A DNA stretch of 64,000 bases from Casimicrobiaceae bacterium (GTDB lineage Bacteria; Pseudomonadota; Gammaproteobacteria; Burkholderiales; Casimicrobiaceae): the NCBI GenBank assembly GCA_026646885.1, contig JAPKHK010000003.1:124001-188000 (forward strand), in the 5' to 3' direction. Positions 8,610 to 17,680 of this stretch are shown one piece after another (position 1 is the stretch's first letter; the number at the start of each line of letters is the position of its first letter). Position numbers and translations under genes: made by a program. A model generated the notes under the pieces. The model ran no database searches. It was not told where the DNA came from and saw only the letters and a list, made by a program, of their open reading frames with translations.

Positions 8610-9398
8610 CTATTTCTTGGCCTTCGCGGTTGCGGCAGTTTTCTTGGGCTCCGGCGGCGGCAGGTAACCGCTCAGGCGCGATTCGATGAGCCGCGGGTTT
8701 TCGCCGTTGCCGATACCCGCCAAGCCGTCGATGATCATTTCTTTCACCGCCACTTGTCCGGCCACCAGACCCTTTAGCTTGCCGGCGATGGGCAGGAAGA
8801 CCAGATTGGCGAGTCCCACGCCATAGATCGTAGCGACGAAGGCGACGGCTATGCCCGCACCCAGCTTACTGGGTTCCGACAAATGCTCCATCACGTGGAT
8901 GAGCCCCAGTACCGCGCCGATGATCCCGATCGTCGGGGCATAGCCGCCCGCGGCCTCCCAGACCCGCGCCGCGGCGCGATGGCGCGCTTCGAAGGCGGCG
9001 ATCTCCACGCCCAGGGCGCTGCGCATCAAATCCGGTGGTACTCCGTCGGCCAAGAGTTGCAGGCCTTTCTTGATGAAAGGATCCTTGGCGCTATAGGCGT
9101 AATTTTCCAGGGCCAGCGTTCCTTCGCGGCGGGACACCTGGCTCCACAGACCGATCTGCCGAATGGTCTCCGGGCTGGGGCCGGGCGGCGGTTTGACCAC
9201 CCAACGGGCCAGGCGAATGGCGTCCTTGAACACCGGCAGTGGGCTTTGCACCATCACGGCGCCGATGGTTCCCCCCAGGACGATCAGCAGCGCGGCCAGT
9301 TGCAGCAGCGAATTGATATCGCCGCCTTCGAGCACCTGGCCGCCGACAATGGCGGCAAACCCGATGATCAAGCCGACGATGGTGATGTAATCGGTCAC
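8610..9398 (-). CDS. motC: flagellar stator protein MotC (MotA family)
   Basis: 262 aa MotA/ExbB-type membrane protein with four predicted helices: two near the N-terminus (TIVGLIIGFAAIVGG, LAALLIVLGGTIGAVMV), a large cytoplasmic loop containing the torque-generating charged region, and two C-terminal helices (TIGIIGAVLGLIHVM and GAGIAVAFVATIYGVGLANL). It forms the proton channel with MotD. A second, longer MotA is encoded at 22014-22874, so the organism has a dual-stator system. The gene begins 26 bases after fliA and ends one base before motD. Confidence 0.9.
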   Translation of the reverse strand: MTDYITIVGLIIGFAAIVGGQVLEGGDINSLLQLAALLIVLGGTIGAVMVQSPLPVFKDAIRLARWVVKPPPGPSPETIRQIGLWSQVSRREGTLALENYAYSAKDPFIKKGLQLLADGVPPDLMRSALGVEIAAFEARHRAAARVWEAAGGYAPTIGIIGAVLGLIHVMEHLSEPSKLGAGIAVAFVATIYGVGLANLVFLPIAGKLKGLVAGQVAVKEMIIDGLAGIGNGENPRLIESRLSGYLPPPEPKKTAATAKAKK

Positions 9399-9423
9399 TC
9401 CCGCCCTCGCCCTTTGTTCCGGC

Positions 9424-10185
9424 CTACGCGGCTACGCGCTTGCCCTTGCTGCGGGTCGGCTCCGGTCGCTCCGGTGCCCAGGGCTTGAGTCTGGAACGCA
9501 ACCGCGCCACCGCCTGGCTGTGCAACTGGCACACCCGCGACTCGGACACGCCCATCACCTCGCCGATTTCCCGGAGGTTGAGTTCTTGCTCGTAATAGAG
9601 CCCCATGACCAATTTCTCGCGTTCCGGCAAGTCATCGATCGCTTCGATCAACGCTGCGCGTACGCGCTCATCTTCGAGGAACTCCAGCGGACTAGGCTGC
9701 CCATCCGGGCAATGGCGGTCGAGAAAATGCTCATCGTCGCTGTCGCTAAAATCCTCGAAATAGACGATTTGGTGGCCACGCGCTTCCTGCAAAGTGGTCT
9801 GGTATTCCGGCAGGGTCATGCCCAGCGCGTCGGCCAGCTCTTTCTCGCTCGGCGGGCGGCCGTTTCTCTGTTCGAGCTGGCTGATCATCGCCTCGATGCG
9901 CCGCATGTCCCGCCGCAGGCCGCGCGGCAGCCAATCGTTCTGCCGCAATTCGTCGAGCATGGAACCGCGGATGCGCTGAATGGCGTAGGTCTCGAACTCG
10001 GCGCCTTGCGAAACCTGATAGCGGCGCACTGCGTCCAACAGGCCGATCATGCCGGCTTGAATGATGTCCGCCACATCTACCGAGGCGGGCAGGCGCACCA
10101 TCATGTGATGCGCAATTCGTTTCACCAGTGGCGCGTAACGCTGGATGTACGAATCGGTGTCGATCTGGCCTTTTGCGGTGTACAT
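9424..10185 (-). CDS. fliA: flagellar sigma factor FliA (sigma28)
   Basis: 253 aa, close to the ~240 aa typical of FliA. Region 2 (YAPLVKRIAHHMMVRLPASVDVADIIQAGMIGLLDAV), region 3 (LADALGMTLPEYQTTL) and region 4 with the helix-turn-helix NLREIGEVMGVSESRVCQLHSQA are all present; region 1 is absent, as expected. It directs late flagellar and chemotaxis promoters. Several matching promoters are annotated in this window. The gene follows flhG by 13 bases in the same transcription unit. No flgM is seen here. Confidence 0.95.
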   Translation of the reverse strand: MYTAKGQIDTDSYIQRYAPLVKRIAHHMMVRLPASVDVADIIQAGMIGLLDAVRRYQVSQGAEFETYAIQRIRGSMLDELRQNDWLPRGLRRDMRRIEAMISQLEQRNGRPPSEKELADALGMTLPEYQTTLQEARGHQIVYFEDFSDSDDEHFLDRHCPDGQPSPLEFLEDERVRAALIEAIDDLPEREKLVMGLYYEQELNLREIGEVMGVSESRVCQLHSQAVARLRSRLKPWAPERPEPTRSKGKRVAA

Positions 10186-10198
10186 AATATCGATCTCC

Positions 10199-11071
10199 TC
10201 ACGCCGCCAGGGCGGTACGCCGGGCGTGCATCAGCCGCTCGAACAAGAGGCGCATGGCGTCCTCGGTCGCCTCAACCAAGGCACCGTTCAGCATTTGGTT
10301 AGCAAGCTGCCGATACCTCTTGGCCGAGACGGCGGCGGGTTGCGCCAGCACCACCGCCCGTCCTGCGGCGCGCGCCTTGGCCAAGCGATCGTCACGTGGC
10401 ACGGAACCGAAATACTCCAGGGTCACGGCGAGGTAGCGGCGCGAAACCAGCGCAACGTTGTCAAAGATCGCGCGAGCTGCGGCGTCGTCGTCCACGCAAT
10501 TCACCAGGATGCGGAAGTGCCGCTGCGCCGTGGCGCGGTGAATGGCTTTGATCAGCGCATATCCGTCGGTGATGGCGGCACGGCTGCCGTTGACTACCAC
10601 CACCCAATCCTCTGCCGCCAGGGAAAGCGAATCCGCGGTTTCCATTTGTGCCACTGCGGTGTCGACCAGCACCGTGTCGAGGGGCAGACGCAGCTTGGAA
10701 AACTCCCCCATCAGCGCCTCTTGCCGCATGCTGCTGGCTTCCCGGAGAGCACGCAGGCCGCGCGGCGCGGGCAGCAGCGCAACACCCTCTTGGCCGCGCA
10801 AAACGGCGCTACCAATCGCGGTGCGCCCGGCCACCACATCCGCAAGACTCCACCGCGGCGCGCGTACCGGTCCCTGACCCCGCGCAGGGTCGGGGTTTTC
10901 GTCTACCACCAGCACTCGGCGCCCCGCGCTCGCCAGGGCGGCCGCGAGGTTCTGCACGCAGGTGCTCTTGCCCACGCCAGGGCAACCCGAAGCGACCGCA
11001 ATCACCTTCAGGCCTTCGTGACGAAAGAGCCGGCGCAAACCGGCCGCCTGGTCACAATCGCGCTCAGCCAA
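10199..11071 (-). CDS. flhG: flagellar number regulator FlhG/FleN (MinD-like ATPase)
   Basis: 290 aa ParA/MinD-superfamily ATPase that in other bacteria limits flagellar number and works with FlhF. The N-terminal AAGLRRLF resembles the FlhF-activating segment DQAxxLR. The P-loop reads SGCPGVGKST (C30 to T37). The second GK[S/T] lysine is kept, but the MinD signature lysine (the K of KGGxGK) is cysteine and the next Gly is Pro. Later motifs VLVDTAVAQ and VVVNG are recognisable. It overlaps flhF by 8 bases and precedes fliA. Confidence 0.88.
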   Translation of the reverse strand: MAERDCDQAAGLRRLFRHEGLKVIAVASGCPGVGKSTCVQNLAAALASAGRRVLVVDENPDPARGQGPVRAPRWSLADVVAGRTAIGSAVLRGQEGVALLPAPRGLRALREASSMRQEALMGEFSKLRLPLDTVLVDTAVAQMETADSLSLAAEDWVVVVNGSRAAITDGYALIKAIHRATAQRHFRILVNCVDDDAAARAIFDNVALVSRRYLAVTLEYFGSVPRDDRLAKARAAGRAVVLAQPAAVSAKRYRQLANQMLNGALVEATEDAMRLLFERLMHARRTALAA

Positions 11072-12389
11072 GGTTCACCTCGGGTAGCTGCAAGTTGAGG
11101 GCTCCCGGCTTGCCGTGCCGGCCCAACATGAGACCCGTCTCACCATCGTTGAGCTGGAAAGGCGAAGGCCCCCTCGCCACTTGCCGGAAGACGCGGTGAA
11201 TGAGGTAATGCCGGTTGCCGGGGTGCAGATCTTCGGGAACGCGCTGCCCGGTGGCAATGAAGTGCAATACCAGCTGATGGCGGATGGCGGCGTCGAGCGC
11301 GGTGCCCAGCCCGACGGCTTCATCGGTCTTGGTGATGATGCAGCCCGCCAAGCCGCTGGCACGATAAACGTTGATCACCTCCTCCAACGTGTCGGCATTG
11401 CTGGTGGCGTTGAGCAAAAGCACGCGCCGCACCGAGGTGCCGGGATGAGTGAGCAACGCCACTTGCTCGGCGACGCCCTGGTCGCGTTGGCTCATGCCCA
11501 CGGTGTCGATCAGTACCAGGTGCTTGTGGGCGAGATCGGCCAATGCGCCATTCAAGTCCTCGAAGTCTTTCACGCCATGCACCGGAACACCGAGGAGTTT
11601 GCCGTAGATACGCAGTTGCTCGTGGCCGCCGATGCGGTAGCCGTCGGTGGTGAGCAGGGCCACACGCTCGGCGCCAAAGCGCACTACCGCGCGCGCGGCG
11701 ATTTTGGCGGTCGTGGTGGTTTTCCCCACACCGGTGGGGCCGATCAAGGCATACACGCCACCTTCGTTGATCATTGCCTCTTCGGTGGGCGGCGTGAGCA
11801 AGTTGCGGGTAAGCACGGCCATCAGCCATTTGGCCGCCGCTTCGTTGCCCAAGCCCCGCGGCAGATGATCGAGCAGATGGCGCGCCAGAAGCGGTGAAAA
11901 GCCGGCACCGAGCATTTGCCGCAGCAAGCGCGCCGCCGCGGGATCGCGGCGCTGCAACTCACCCCAGGCGAAACCGGCCATCTGTTCCTCGACCATGCCG
12001 CGCAAGATGCGTATTTCGGCGGCCAGTTGGCGCTCGGTGCTGGTGGCGATGGTCGGCTGCGCTGACGCGGCGCCGGAACGCGCCGTGGCCGCGAGCGGAG
12101 GGGTTTCATCCGCGGAAGCGACAGCATGGCTCGGCGCCATACGCGGATCGCGCCGCCGAAAGACCGCAGCCGGCCCGCTGGTCGCTTCGTTGGCGCCCGC
12201 CGCTTCGCCCGCGGCGGAGGATTCGATCACATCAGCCAGATCGGCGATTTCCTCGCCCGCCAGCGCGAGTATCTCCACCCCGCCCTCCACTGGGCGATTC
12301 GAGAGCAACACGGCGTCCGGCCCGAGCTTTTCGCGAATGACCCGAAGCGCGTCGCGTGACGATTTGGCAAAGAATTTCTTGACGTTCAT
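11064..12389 (-). CDS. flhF: flagellar biosynthesis GTPase FlhF
   Basis: 441 aa SRP-type GTPase (relative of Ffh/FtsY) that marks the site of flagellar assembly. Order: basic N-terminus (MNVKKFFAKSSRDALRVIREKLG), a low-complexity Ala-rich linker (~60-125), then the N and G domains with P-loop ALIGPTGVGKTTTTAKIA, TTDGYRIGGHEQLRIYG, DTVGMSQRD and the specificity motif TKTDEA. It overlaps flhA by 4 bases and flhG by 8, giving a tight flhA-flhF-flhG-fliA string. FlhF/FlhG are usual in polar flagellates, yet this genome also has flhDC. Confidence 0.94.
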   Translation of the reverse strand: MNVKKFFAKSSRDALRVIREKLGPDAVLLSNRPVEGGVEILALAGEEIADLADVIESSAAGEAAGANEATSGPAAVFRRRDPRMAPSHAVASADETPPLAATARSGAASAQPTIATSTERQLAAEIRILRGMVEEQMAGFAWGELQRRDPAAARLLRQMLGAGFSPLLARHLLDHLPRGLGNEAAAKWLMAVLTRNLLTPPTEEAMINEGGVYALIGPTGVGKTTTTAKIAARAVVRFGAERVALLTTDGYRIGGHEQLRIYGKLLGVPVHGVKDFEDLNGALADLAHKHLVLIDTVGMSQRDQGVAEQVALLTHPGTSVRRVLLLNATSNADTLEEVINVYRASGLAGCIITKTDEAVGLGTALDAAIRHQLVLHFIATGQRVPEDLHPGNRHYLIHRVFRQVARGPSPFQLNDGETGLMLGRHGKPGALNLQLPEVNLG

Positions 12390-14470
12390 CCTCGACCTCC
12401 AATGATCGAAGTCACCCTGATGGTGCGGGCGTCAGGCACTTCCGCCTGGGCGATCACCCGCAGTTGCGGCAAGGTACGGCGCAGGAAGCGCGCCAACAGC
12501 GGCCGTAGTGGCCCGGGAACCAGTAGCACCGGCGTCAAACCCATTTGCTCTTGTTTCTGGGTGGCGGTAGCCGCCTCCCGAAGCAGCGTCTCGGCCAAAC
12601 CCGGCTCGATGGTGGCGCGCTCGGGCGAGCCTGCGTCCATGGCGTGCAGCAAGAGGCGCTCGAGTTCCGGATCGAGCGCGATCACGGGAACGTCTTCTTC
12701 ACCTGGCACGATGCTCTGCACGATGGCGCGTCCGAGAGCCGCCCGCACCAGCGCGGTCAGATCGTTGGGGTCCGGGGTGCGCGGCGCATGCTCGGCAAGC
12801 ACTTCGATGATCGTGCGCATGTCGCGGATGTGCACCGACTCTTCGAGGAGACTCTGCAGCACCTTCTGTACCGCCGCCAGCGACAAGGTCTTGGGCACCA
12901 GATCTTCGAGCAGCTTGGGATTTTCGCGCGCGACATGATCCAACAGCTGCTGCGTCTCGACCCGGCCTAGCAGTTCGCCGGCATGTTTCATCATCAAGTG
13001 GTTGAGGTGTGTGGCGATCACCGTGCCGGCGTCGACCACGGTGTAACCCAGCGTCTGCGCTTGGTCGCGCGCGCTCGCTTCCAGCCAGACCGCGGGCAGG
13101 CCGAAGGCGGGATCGCGGGTGACGATCCCCGGCAATTTGACGGCCGTCCCGCTCGGGTTAATGGCCAGATACATGCCGGCGAGGGCTTCGCCACGCCCGA
13201 TTTCCACTCCCTTCATAGAGATGCGGTAGCCGCTGGGCTTCAATTCGAGGTTATCGCGAATGTGCACCGGCGGTGGCAGGAAGCCGACTTCCTGCGCGAA
13301 CTTCTTGCGTATGGCCTTGATGCGGCGCAGAAGCTCGCCATCCTGCGCTCGGTCGACCAGGGCGATGAGGCGATAGCCGACTTCCAGGCCCAGCGTATCC
13401 ACCGGGGCGACATCATTCCACGTAGCATCGTGCGCTTCGGCGGGCACGGGTTTGGGCACCGGCGGCGCTTCGGATTGTGCGCGCTGGGTCTGGTGACGCA
13501 CCCAGTAGGCCGCGCCGCCCAGCAAGCCCGCAAAAACCAGGAAAGCCAAGTGGGGCATGCCCGGCACCAGTCCCATCAGCCCGACGATGGCGGCGGTGAT
13601 GGCCAGCACCTGCGGCTTGTTGAGTACCTGGCTCATGATCTGCTGGCTGGTGTCTTCATCGGTAGCCACGCGCGTGACCACTACACCCGCGGCGGTAGAA
13701 ACCAGGAGCGCCGGAATCTGCGCCACCAGGCCGTCGCCAATGGTCAGCAGCGTGTAGTTCGAGGCAGCGTCGCCAATGGCCATGTCGTGCTGCAGGGTGC
13801 CCACCAAGAGGCCGCCAACGATGTTGATGAAGAGGATGAGAATGCCGGCGATGGCATCGCCGCGCACGAACTTCGAGGCACCGTCCATGGAGCCGAAGAA
13901 GTCCGCTTCTTGCGAAATCGTGGAGCGGCGCTTCCTTGCTTCTTCTTCACCGATGAGCCCGGCATTGAGGTCGGCGTCGATGGCCATTTGCTTGCCGGGC
14001 ATGGCATCGAGGGTGAAGCGAGCAGACACTTCGGCGATGCGTCCCGCGCCCTTGGTGATGACCACGAAGTTGATGATCACCAGGATAACGAACACCACGA
14101 TGCCCACCGTGTAGTTACCACCCACCAAAAAATGCCCGAAGGCTTCGATCACCTTGCCGGCGGCGTCGGGGCCGGTATGTCCTTCGAGCAGCACCACGCG
14201 GGTGGAGGCTATGTTGAGCGACAGTCGCAGCAGCGTGGTGAGCAGCAGGATGGTGGGAAAAGCCGCAAAGTCGAGCGGCTTCAAGGTGGACAAACCCACC
14301 AACAGCACCATGATGGACAGCGCGATGTTGAACGTGAATAGCACATCGAGCAGCATGGGCGGCAGCGGCAGCACCATCATCGACAGGATGGCGAGAATTA
14401 CTATTGGCGCGGCCAGACTGCGGATGGGCACGCCTTCTGGAATGAAGGGGAGCTTGAGGGTGCCGTTCAT
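12386..14470 (-). CDS. flhA: flagellar type III export gate protein FlhA
   Basis: 694 aa, normal length. The N-terminal ~320 residues contain eight membrane helices and the FHIPEP signature region (KGAGRIAEVSARFTLDAMPGKQMAIDADLNAG then EEARKRRS). A charged linker and the cytoplasmic export-gate domain follow (GLEVGYRLIALVD, RIKAIRKKFAQEVGFLPP, IGRGEALAGMYLAI). FlhA forms the nonameric ring through which flagellar substrates pass. The ATG at 14470 overlaps the flhB stop by 4 bases, so the two export components are translationally coupled. Confidence 0.97.
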   Translation of the reverse strand: MNGTLKLPFIPEGVPIRSLAAPIVILAILSMMVLPLPPMLLDVLFTFNIALSIMVLLVGLSTLKPLDFAAFPTILLLTTLLRLSLNIASTRVVLLEGHTGPDAAGKVIEAFGHFLVGGNYTVGIVVFVILVIINFVVITKGAGRIAEVSARFTLDAMPGKQMAIDADLNAGLIGEEEARKRRSTISQEADFFGSMDGASKFVRGDAIAGILILFINIVGGLLVGTLQHDMAIGDAASNYTLLTIGDGLVAQIPALLVSTAAGVVVTRVATDEDTSQQIMSQVLNKPQVLAITAAIVGLMGLVPGMPHLAFLVFAGLLGGAAYWVRHQTQRAQSEAPPVPKPVPAEAHDATWNDVAPVDTLGLEVGYRLIALVDRAQDGELLRRIKAIRKKFAQEVGFLPPPVHIRDNLELKPSGYRISMKGVEIGRGEALAGMYLAINPSGTAVKLPGIVTRDPAFGLPAVWLEASARDQAQTLGYTVVDAGTVIATHLNHLMMKHAGELLGRVETQQLLDHVARENPKLLEDLVPKTLSLAAVQKVLQSLLEESVHIRDMRTIIEVLAEHAPRTPDPNDLTALVRAALGRAIVQSIVPGEEDVPVIALDPELERLLLHAMDAGSPERATIEPGLAETLLREAATATQKQEQMGLTPVLLVPGPLRPLLARFLRRTLPQLRVIAQAEVPDARTIRVTSIIGGRG

Positions 14471-15606
14471 GCGGCCGCTCCGGGATCAAGTTCGGGCGGA
14501 ACCGCCAGGAATTCGGGCAGCGCAGGCAGCGGCACGCCCTGGCGGCGCGAGGCACGCAACTGGTATACCCAAGCCAGCACTTCCGCGACCGAGCTGTAGA
14601 GCGCCTGTGGAATCTCGCTCTCCAACTCGGCATGCTTGTATAAGGCGCGTGCCAGTGGCGGCGCTTCCAAAATGGGAACCGCGTGGGCTGCCGCGACTTC
14701 GCGAATCTTCAGCGCGACGAGGTTGCGCCCCTTGGCGACCACCTGGGGAGCACGCATCTCACCGTTGCGATAGCGCAAGGCGACGGCAAAGTGCGTCGGG
14801 TTGGTGACCACCACGTCGGCCTTGGGCACCTCGGCCATCATGCGGCGCCGCGCGGCTTCGCGCTGCTGGGCTCGGATATGCGCCTTCAAGTGCGGATCGC
14901 CTTCCTGCTCCTTCGATTCGCGACGCACTTCCTCTTTGGTCATGCGCATCTTCTTCTGGTAGGACCAAAGCTGGAAAGGCACGTCGATCGCCGCCAGCAC
15001 ACCCAAAGAGCCGGCTATCACCAGAAAGCTCCAGCCGACGATGCGCGCCATGTGCGCGATGCCTTCTTCCAAGTTCTCGCTAACCAGGCCGAAAGCAGCA
15101 TCGCGCTGCGACCACATCGCCCAGGCGGCAAATCCGACGATCAGAATGGTCTTGGCCAGCGCCAGGCCCAGTTGGGCGAAACCCTGCCCGGAGAACATGC
15201 GCCCGAGACCAGAAAGTGGGTCGAGGCGCTTGAAGTCCGGAGCCAGGGCCTTGGTGGAGAGATTCCACCCCGATAGGAGCAGCGGCGCCAGCAGGGCAAA
15301 AAGGGTCAGCAGCCCCAAAAACGGGGCGATGGCCAGCAGGCCTTCCCAGGCCTCTTGACCCACCGTGGCGAGCATCAACTGGGAATCGAATGCCATGGCG
15401 CGATCAAACTGCAAGCCCGCGGCGAGCATGCGCTGTATGTCTTTGGCGACCTGGGGCATCAGCAGCCAAGCCATGACCGCCGCGCCGCCCAGCAGAGCGA
15501 AGCTCGCCAGTTCCCGCGAGCGCGGGATCTGACCTTCCTCTCGGGCTTGCTCTAGCCTTCTGGGGGTTGCTGATTCAGTTCGTTCGAGATCGCTGTCTTC
15601 CGCCAT
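14467..15606 (-). CDS. flhB: flagellar type III export switch protein FlhB
   Basis: 379 aa with four membrane helices and a cytoplasmic autocleavage domain. The cleavage motif N269-P270-T271-H272 (VTNPTHFAVALRY) is intact and at the position known for Salmonella FlhB. The ATG at 15606 was chosen over the longer frame to 15759 because MAEDSDLERTE is the family start and AGGAG lies 7 bases upstream. FlhB switches export specificity from rod/hook to filament with FliK, a candidate for which is encoded at 54449. A 192-base gap separates it from cheA. Confidence 0.96.
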   Translation of the reverse strand: MAEDSDLERTESATPRRLEQAREEGQIPRSRELASFALLGGAAVMAWLLMPQVAKDIQRMLAAGLQFDRAMAFDSQLMLATVGQEAWEGLLAIAPFLGLLTLFALLAPLLLSGWNLSTKALAPDFKRLDPLSGLGRMFSGQGFAQLGLALAKTILIVGFAAWAMWSQRDAAFGLVSENLEEGIAHMARIVGWSFLVIAGSLGVLAAIDVPFQLWSYQKKMRMTKEEVRRESKEQEGDPHLKAHIRAQQREAARRRMMAEVPKADVVVTNPTHFAVALRYRNGEMRAPQVVAKGRNLVALKIREVAAAHAVPILEAPPLARALYKHAELESEIPQALYSSVAEVLAWVYQLRASRRQGVPLPALPEFLAVPPELDPGAAA

Positions 15607-15798
15607 CGCGGGCTCCTGGCTCGCGGCTATTATCGGCGGCACGGGCAAGCGGCAAAGCGGCAAACAAAGCCGCTTTCGCGGCGCAATTGCGGGGCTGGAG
15701 CGCAACAGCTCCGGGAAAGACGAGTGACGCTTGGGACGCAATCCCGCGGCAGGACGCACCCATGAGGATAGCCCCTGAACCGGGACTAACCCCCGGCC

Positions 15799-17640
15799 CT
15801 AGGCGGCAATGGCCAGATCCTTCGCTTCCTCGGCAAAAATCTGATAGGCCTGCTCGGTCGGCTGGTTGAGCAGTTCCTTGACGTCAAGGATAAGGACGAT
15901 CTCGCCTTCGGCGGACATGGTAACGCCTGCGACACCCTTGGGCCGGAATGCGTCTAGCGATTTGATGACAACGTCGTCTCGGCCGGTAAAGCTATCGACG
16001 ACCAAGATGAACTGCGTTTCAGCCGACTGGATGAGTACGCCAACCTTGGGGCCGGGCTGGTCCGGCCAGCCGATGAGACCTGCCAGGGAGAGCACGGGAA
16101 GCACTTCGCCACGTACCATCATCATCGGCTTGCTGCCGACTTGCTGGATTTCTTGCGGCTCGACCTTGAGGATTTCGCGCACCAGGGCCAAGGGCACGGC
16201 AAAAGGTTGCTCGCCCAGCCGCATCAGCAGAACCGGCAGGATGGCCAGAGTGAGCGGAAGCCCGATGGCGATGACCGTTCCCTTGCCCAGGCTGGATTGA
16301 ATGTCGATTTGGCCGTTGAGCTTCTGGATGTTGGTCTTGACCACGTCCATGCCCACGCCCCGCCCGGAAACATCGGAAATGACGCTCTTGGTGGAGAAAC
16401 CAGGCAAGAAGATGAGATTGAGGCAGCCGCGATCGTCCAGTTCCGCAGCCGCTTCCGGAGTGATGAGGCGCTTCTCGATGGCCTTCTGGCGAATGGTCTC
16501 TGGGCTCATGCCGCGACCGTCGTCGGCAATCTCGAGGACGATATGGTCACCGTCCTGCCGCGCGGAAAGATGCACTTGCGCGCGCGTTGCCTTGCCCGCG
16601 CGCTCCCGCTCTTCGGGCCCTTCCACTCCGTGGTCGATGGCGTTGCGAACCAAGTGGACGAGCGGGTCGTTGAGGTCCTCGAGCATGGTCTTGTCGATTT
16701 CGGTCTCTTCCCCAGAGAGCACCAAATCCACGTCCTTGCCTAGCTGCCGCGCCAGGTCTCGAGCGATACGCGGGTATTTTTGGAAAAGGCGGCTGATCGG
16801 CTGCATGCGCGTCCTCATGACCGCGTTTTGCAGATTGCCGACCAAGAGATCAAGTTGGCTGACCGCGTCATCCAGAGCGCGCAGTGTGCCATCGTCGCGC
16901 TTGCCATGCACGAGATCGGTGCGCAAGCAATTGAGGCGGTTCTTGGTCAGGCCGATCTCGCCCGAAAGGGTCAGCACTTCGTCGAGGCGCTCGGTGTCGA
17001 TGCGAATGGTGGTCTCTCGTCCCACTGCAGCGCCAACCAGGCTTGCCGCCGCCGCCTGGGCGGCCGACTTGGGGGCGGCCGGCTCATTTGCCGCTTTGGC
17101 TGGTGCGGCGCTGGACGCGGTCTCGATCTTCCCACCGGTGATTACCCGCAACAACATCCCCCAGTCGGGGCCGGTGCCGCTCACCGGCGAGTTGGCGCGC
17201 GGCGCCGGCTCGGGGCTCACGGTCACCTCGGCCAGACCCTGCGCCGCGTTGCCCTCCAGCACCGCCTGAAGGGCCGAGAGCACACCTGCTTCGGCAGGCG
17301 CCGGCAGGCGCGCCCCATGTAACTCCTGGAACATCCTGCGCACTTCCCCGGTAGCGGCCATGATCACATCCATGGTTTCGGGCACGACCGTGAGTTCGCC
17401 GTTGCGCAGCCGGTCAAAAAGATTCTCGGTGAGATGGCACAAAGCCACGAGTTCAGCGGCATTAATGAAACCGGCACCACCCTTGATGGTATGAAACCCA
17501 CGGAAAATGTCATTCAGAAGGCCGCGGTCGCCGGGACGCTTCTCCAGTTCGACGAGCTTGTTATCGACGTCGGAGAGCAATTCCCCCGCTTCCTGCAAGA
17601 AGTCCTGCAGCAGTTCTTCCATGTCGCCGAAATCGCTCAT
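15799..17640 (-). CDS. cheA: chemotaxis histidine kinase CheA
   Basis: 613 aa with all five domains: HPt P1 with phospho-histidine H50 (FHTIKGGAGFINA), a CheY-binding region and Ala-rich linkers (~140-240), dimerisation P3 (TIRIDTERLDEVLTLSGEIGL), ATPase P4 with HLVRNAIDHGVE, DGRGM and GFSTKSVISDVSGRGVGMD, and the CheW-like P5. It starts at ATG 17640 after GAGGAA; the longer frame overlaps cheZ and lacks support. It is the last gene of motAB-cheVVYZA. No cheW lies in the cluster, so CheV may act as the coupling protein, or cheW is elsewhere. Confidence 0.96.
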   Translation of the reverse strand: MSDFGDMEELLQDFLQEAGELLSDVDNKLVELEKRPGDRGLLNDIFRGFHTIKGGAGFINAAELVALCHLTENLFDRLRNGELTVVPETMDVIMAATGEVRRMFQELHGARLPAPAEAGVLSALQAVLEGNAAQGLAEVTVSPEPAPRANSPVSGTGPDWGMLLRVITGGKIETASSAAPAKAANEPAAPKSAAQAAAASLVGAAVGRETTIRIDTERLDEVLTLSGEIGLTKNRLNCLRTDLVHGKRDDGTLRALDDAVSQLDLLVGNLQNAVMRTRMQPISRLFQKYPRIARDLARQLGKDVDLVLSGEETEIDKTMLEDLNDPLVHLVRNAIDHGVEGPEERERAGKATRAQVHLSARQDGDHIVLEIADDGRGMSPETIRQKAIEKRLITPEAAAELDDRGCLNLIFLPGFSTKSVISDVSGRGVGMDVVKTNIQKLNGQIDIQSSLGKGTVIAIGLPLTLAILPVLLMRLGEQPFAVPLALVREILKVEPQEIQQVGSKPMMMVRGEVLPVLSLAGLIGWPDQPGPKVGVLIQSAETQFILVVDSFTGRDDVVIKSLDAFRPKGVAGVTMSAEGEIVLILDVKELLNQPTEQAYQIFAEEAKDLAIAA

Positions 17641-17680
17641 TTGTGTTTCCTCTTCCCCAGGAGCCGCGGCTTTGGCGGCC

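Noticed and set aside
12983-14341. 452-codon plus-strand frame opposite flhA
   Set aside because: Shadow frame; His/Asp-rich composition reflects the opposite strand's codon usage.
15630-15656. Exact sigma28 -10 (GCCGATAA on the minus strand, 15637-15630) just before flhB
   Set aside because: The -35 at the required spacing (TTTGCCGC) does not match, the element is only 24 bases from the start codon, and flhB is expected to be FlhDC-dependent.
15607-15798. Possible hairpin (CCGGG ... CCCGG) between cheA and flhB
   Set aside because: Five-base stem with no following T-run on the minus strand; not convincing as a terminator.
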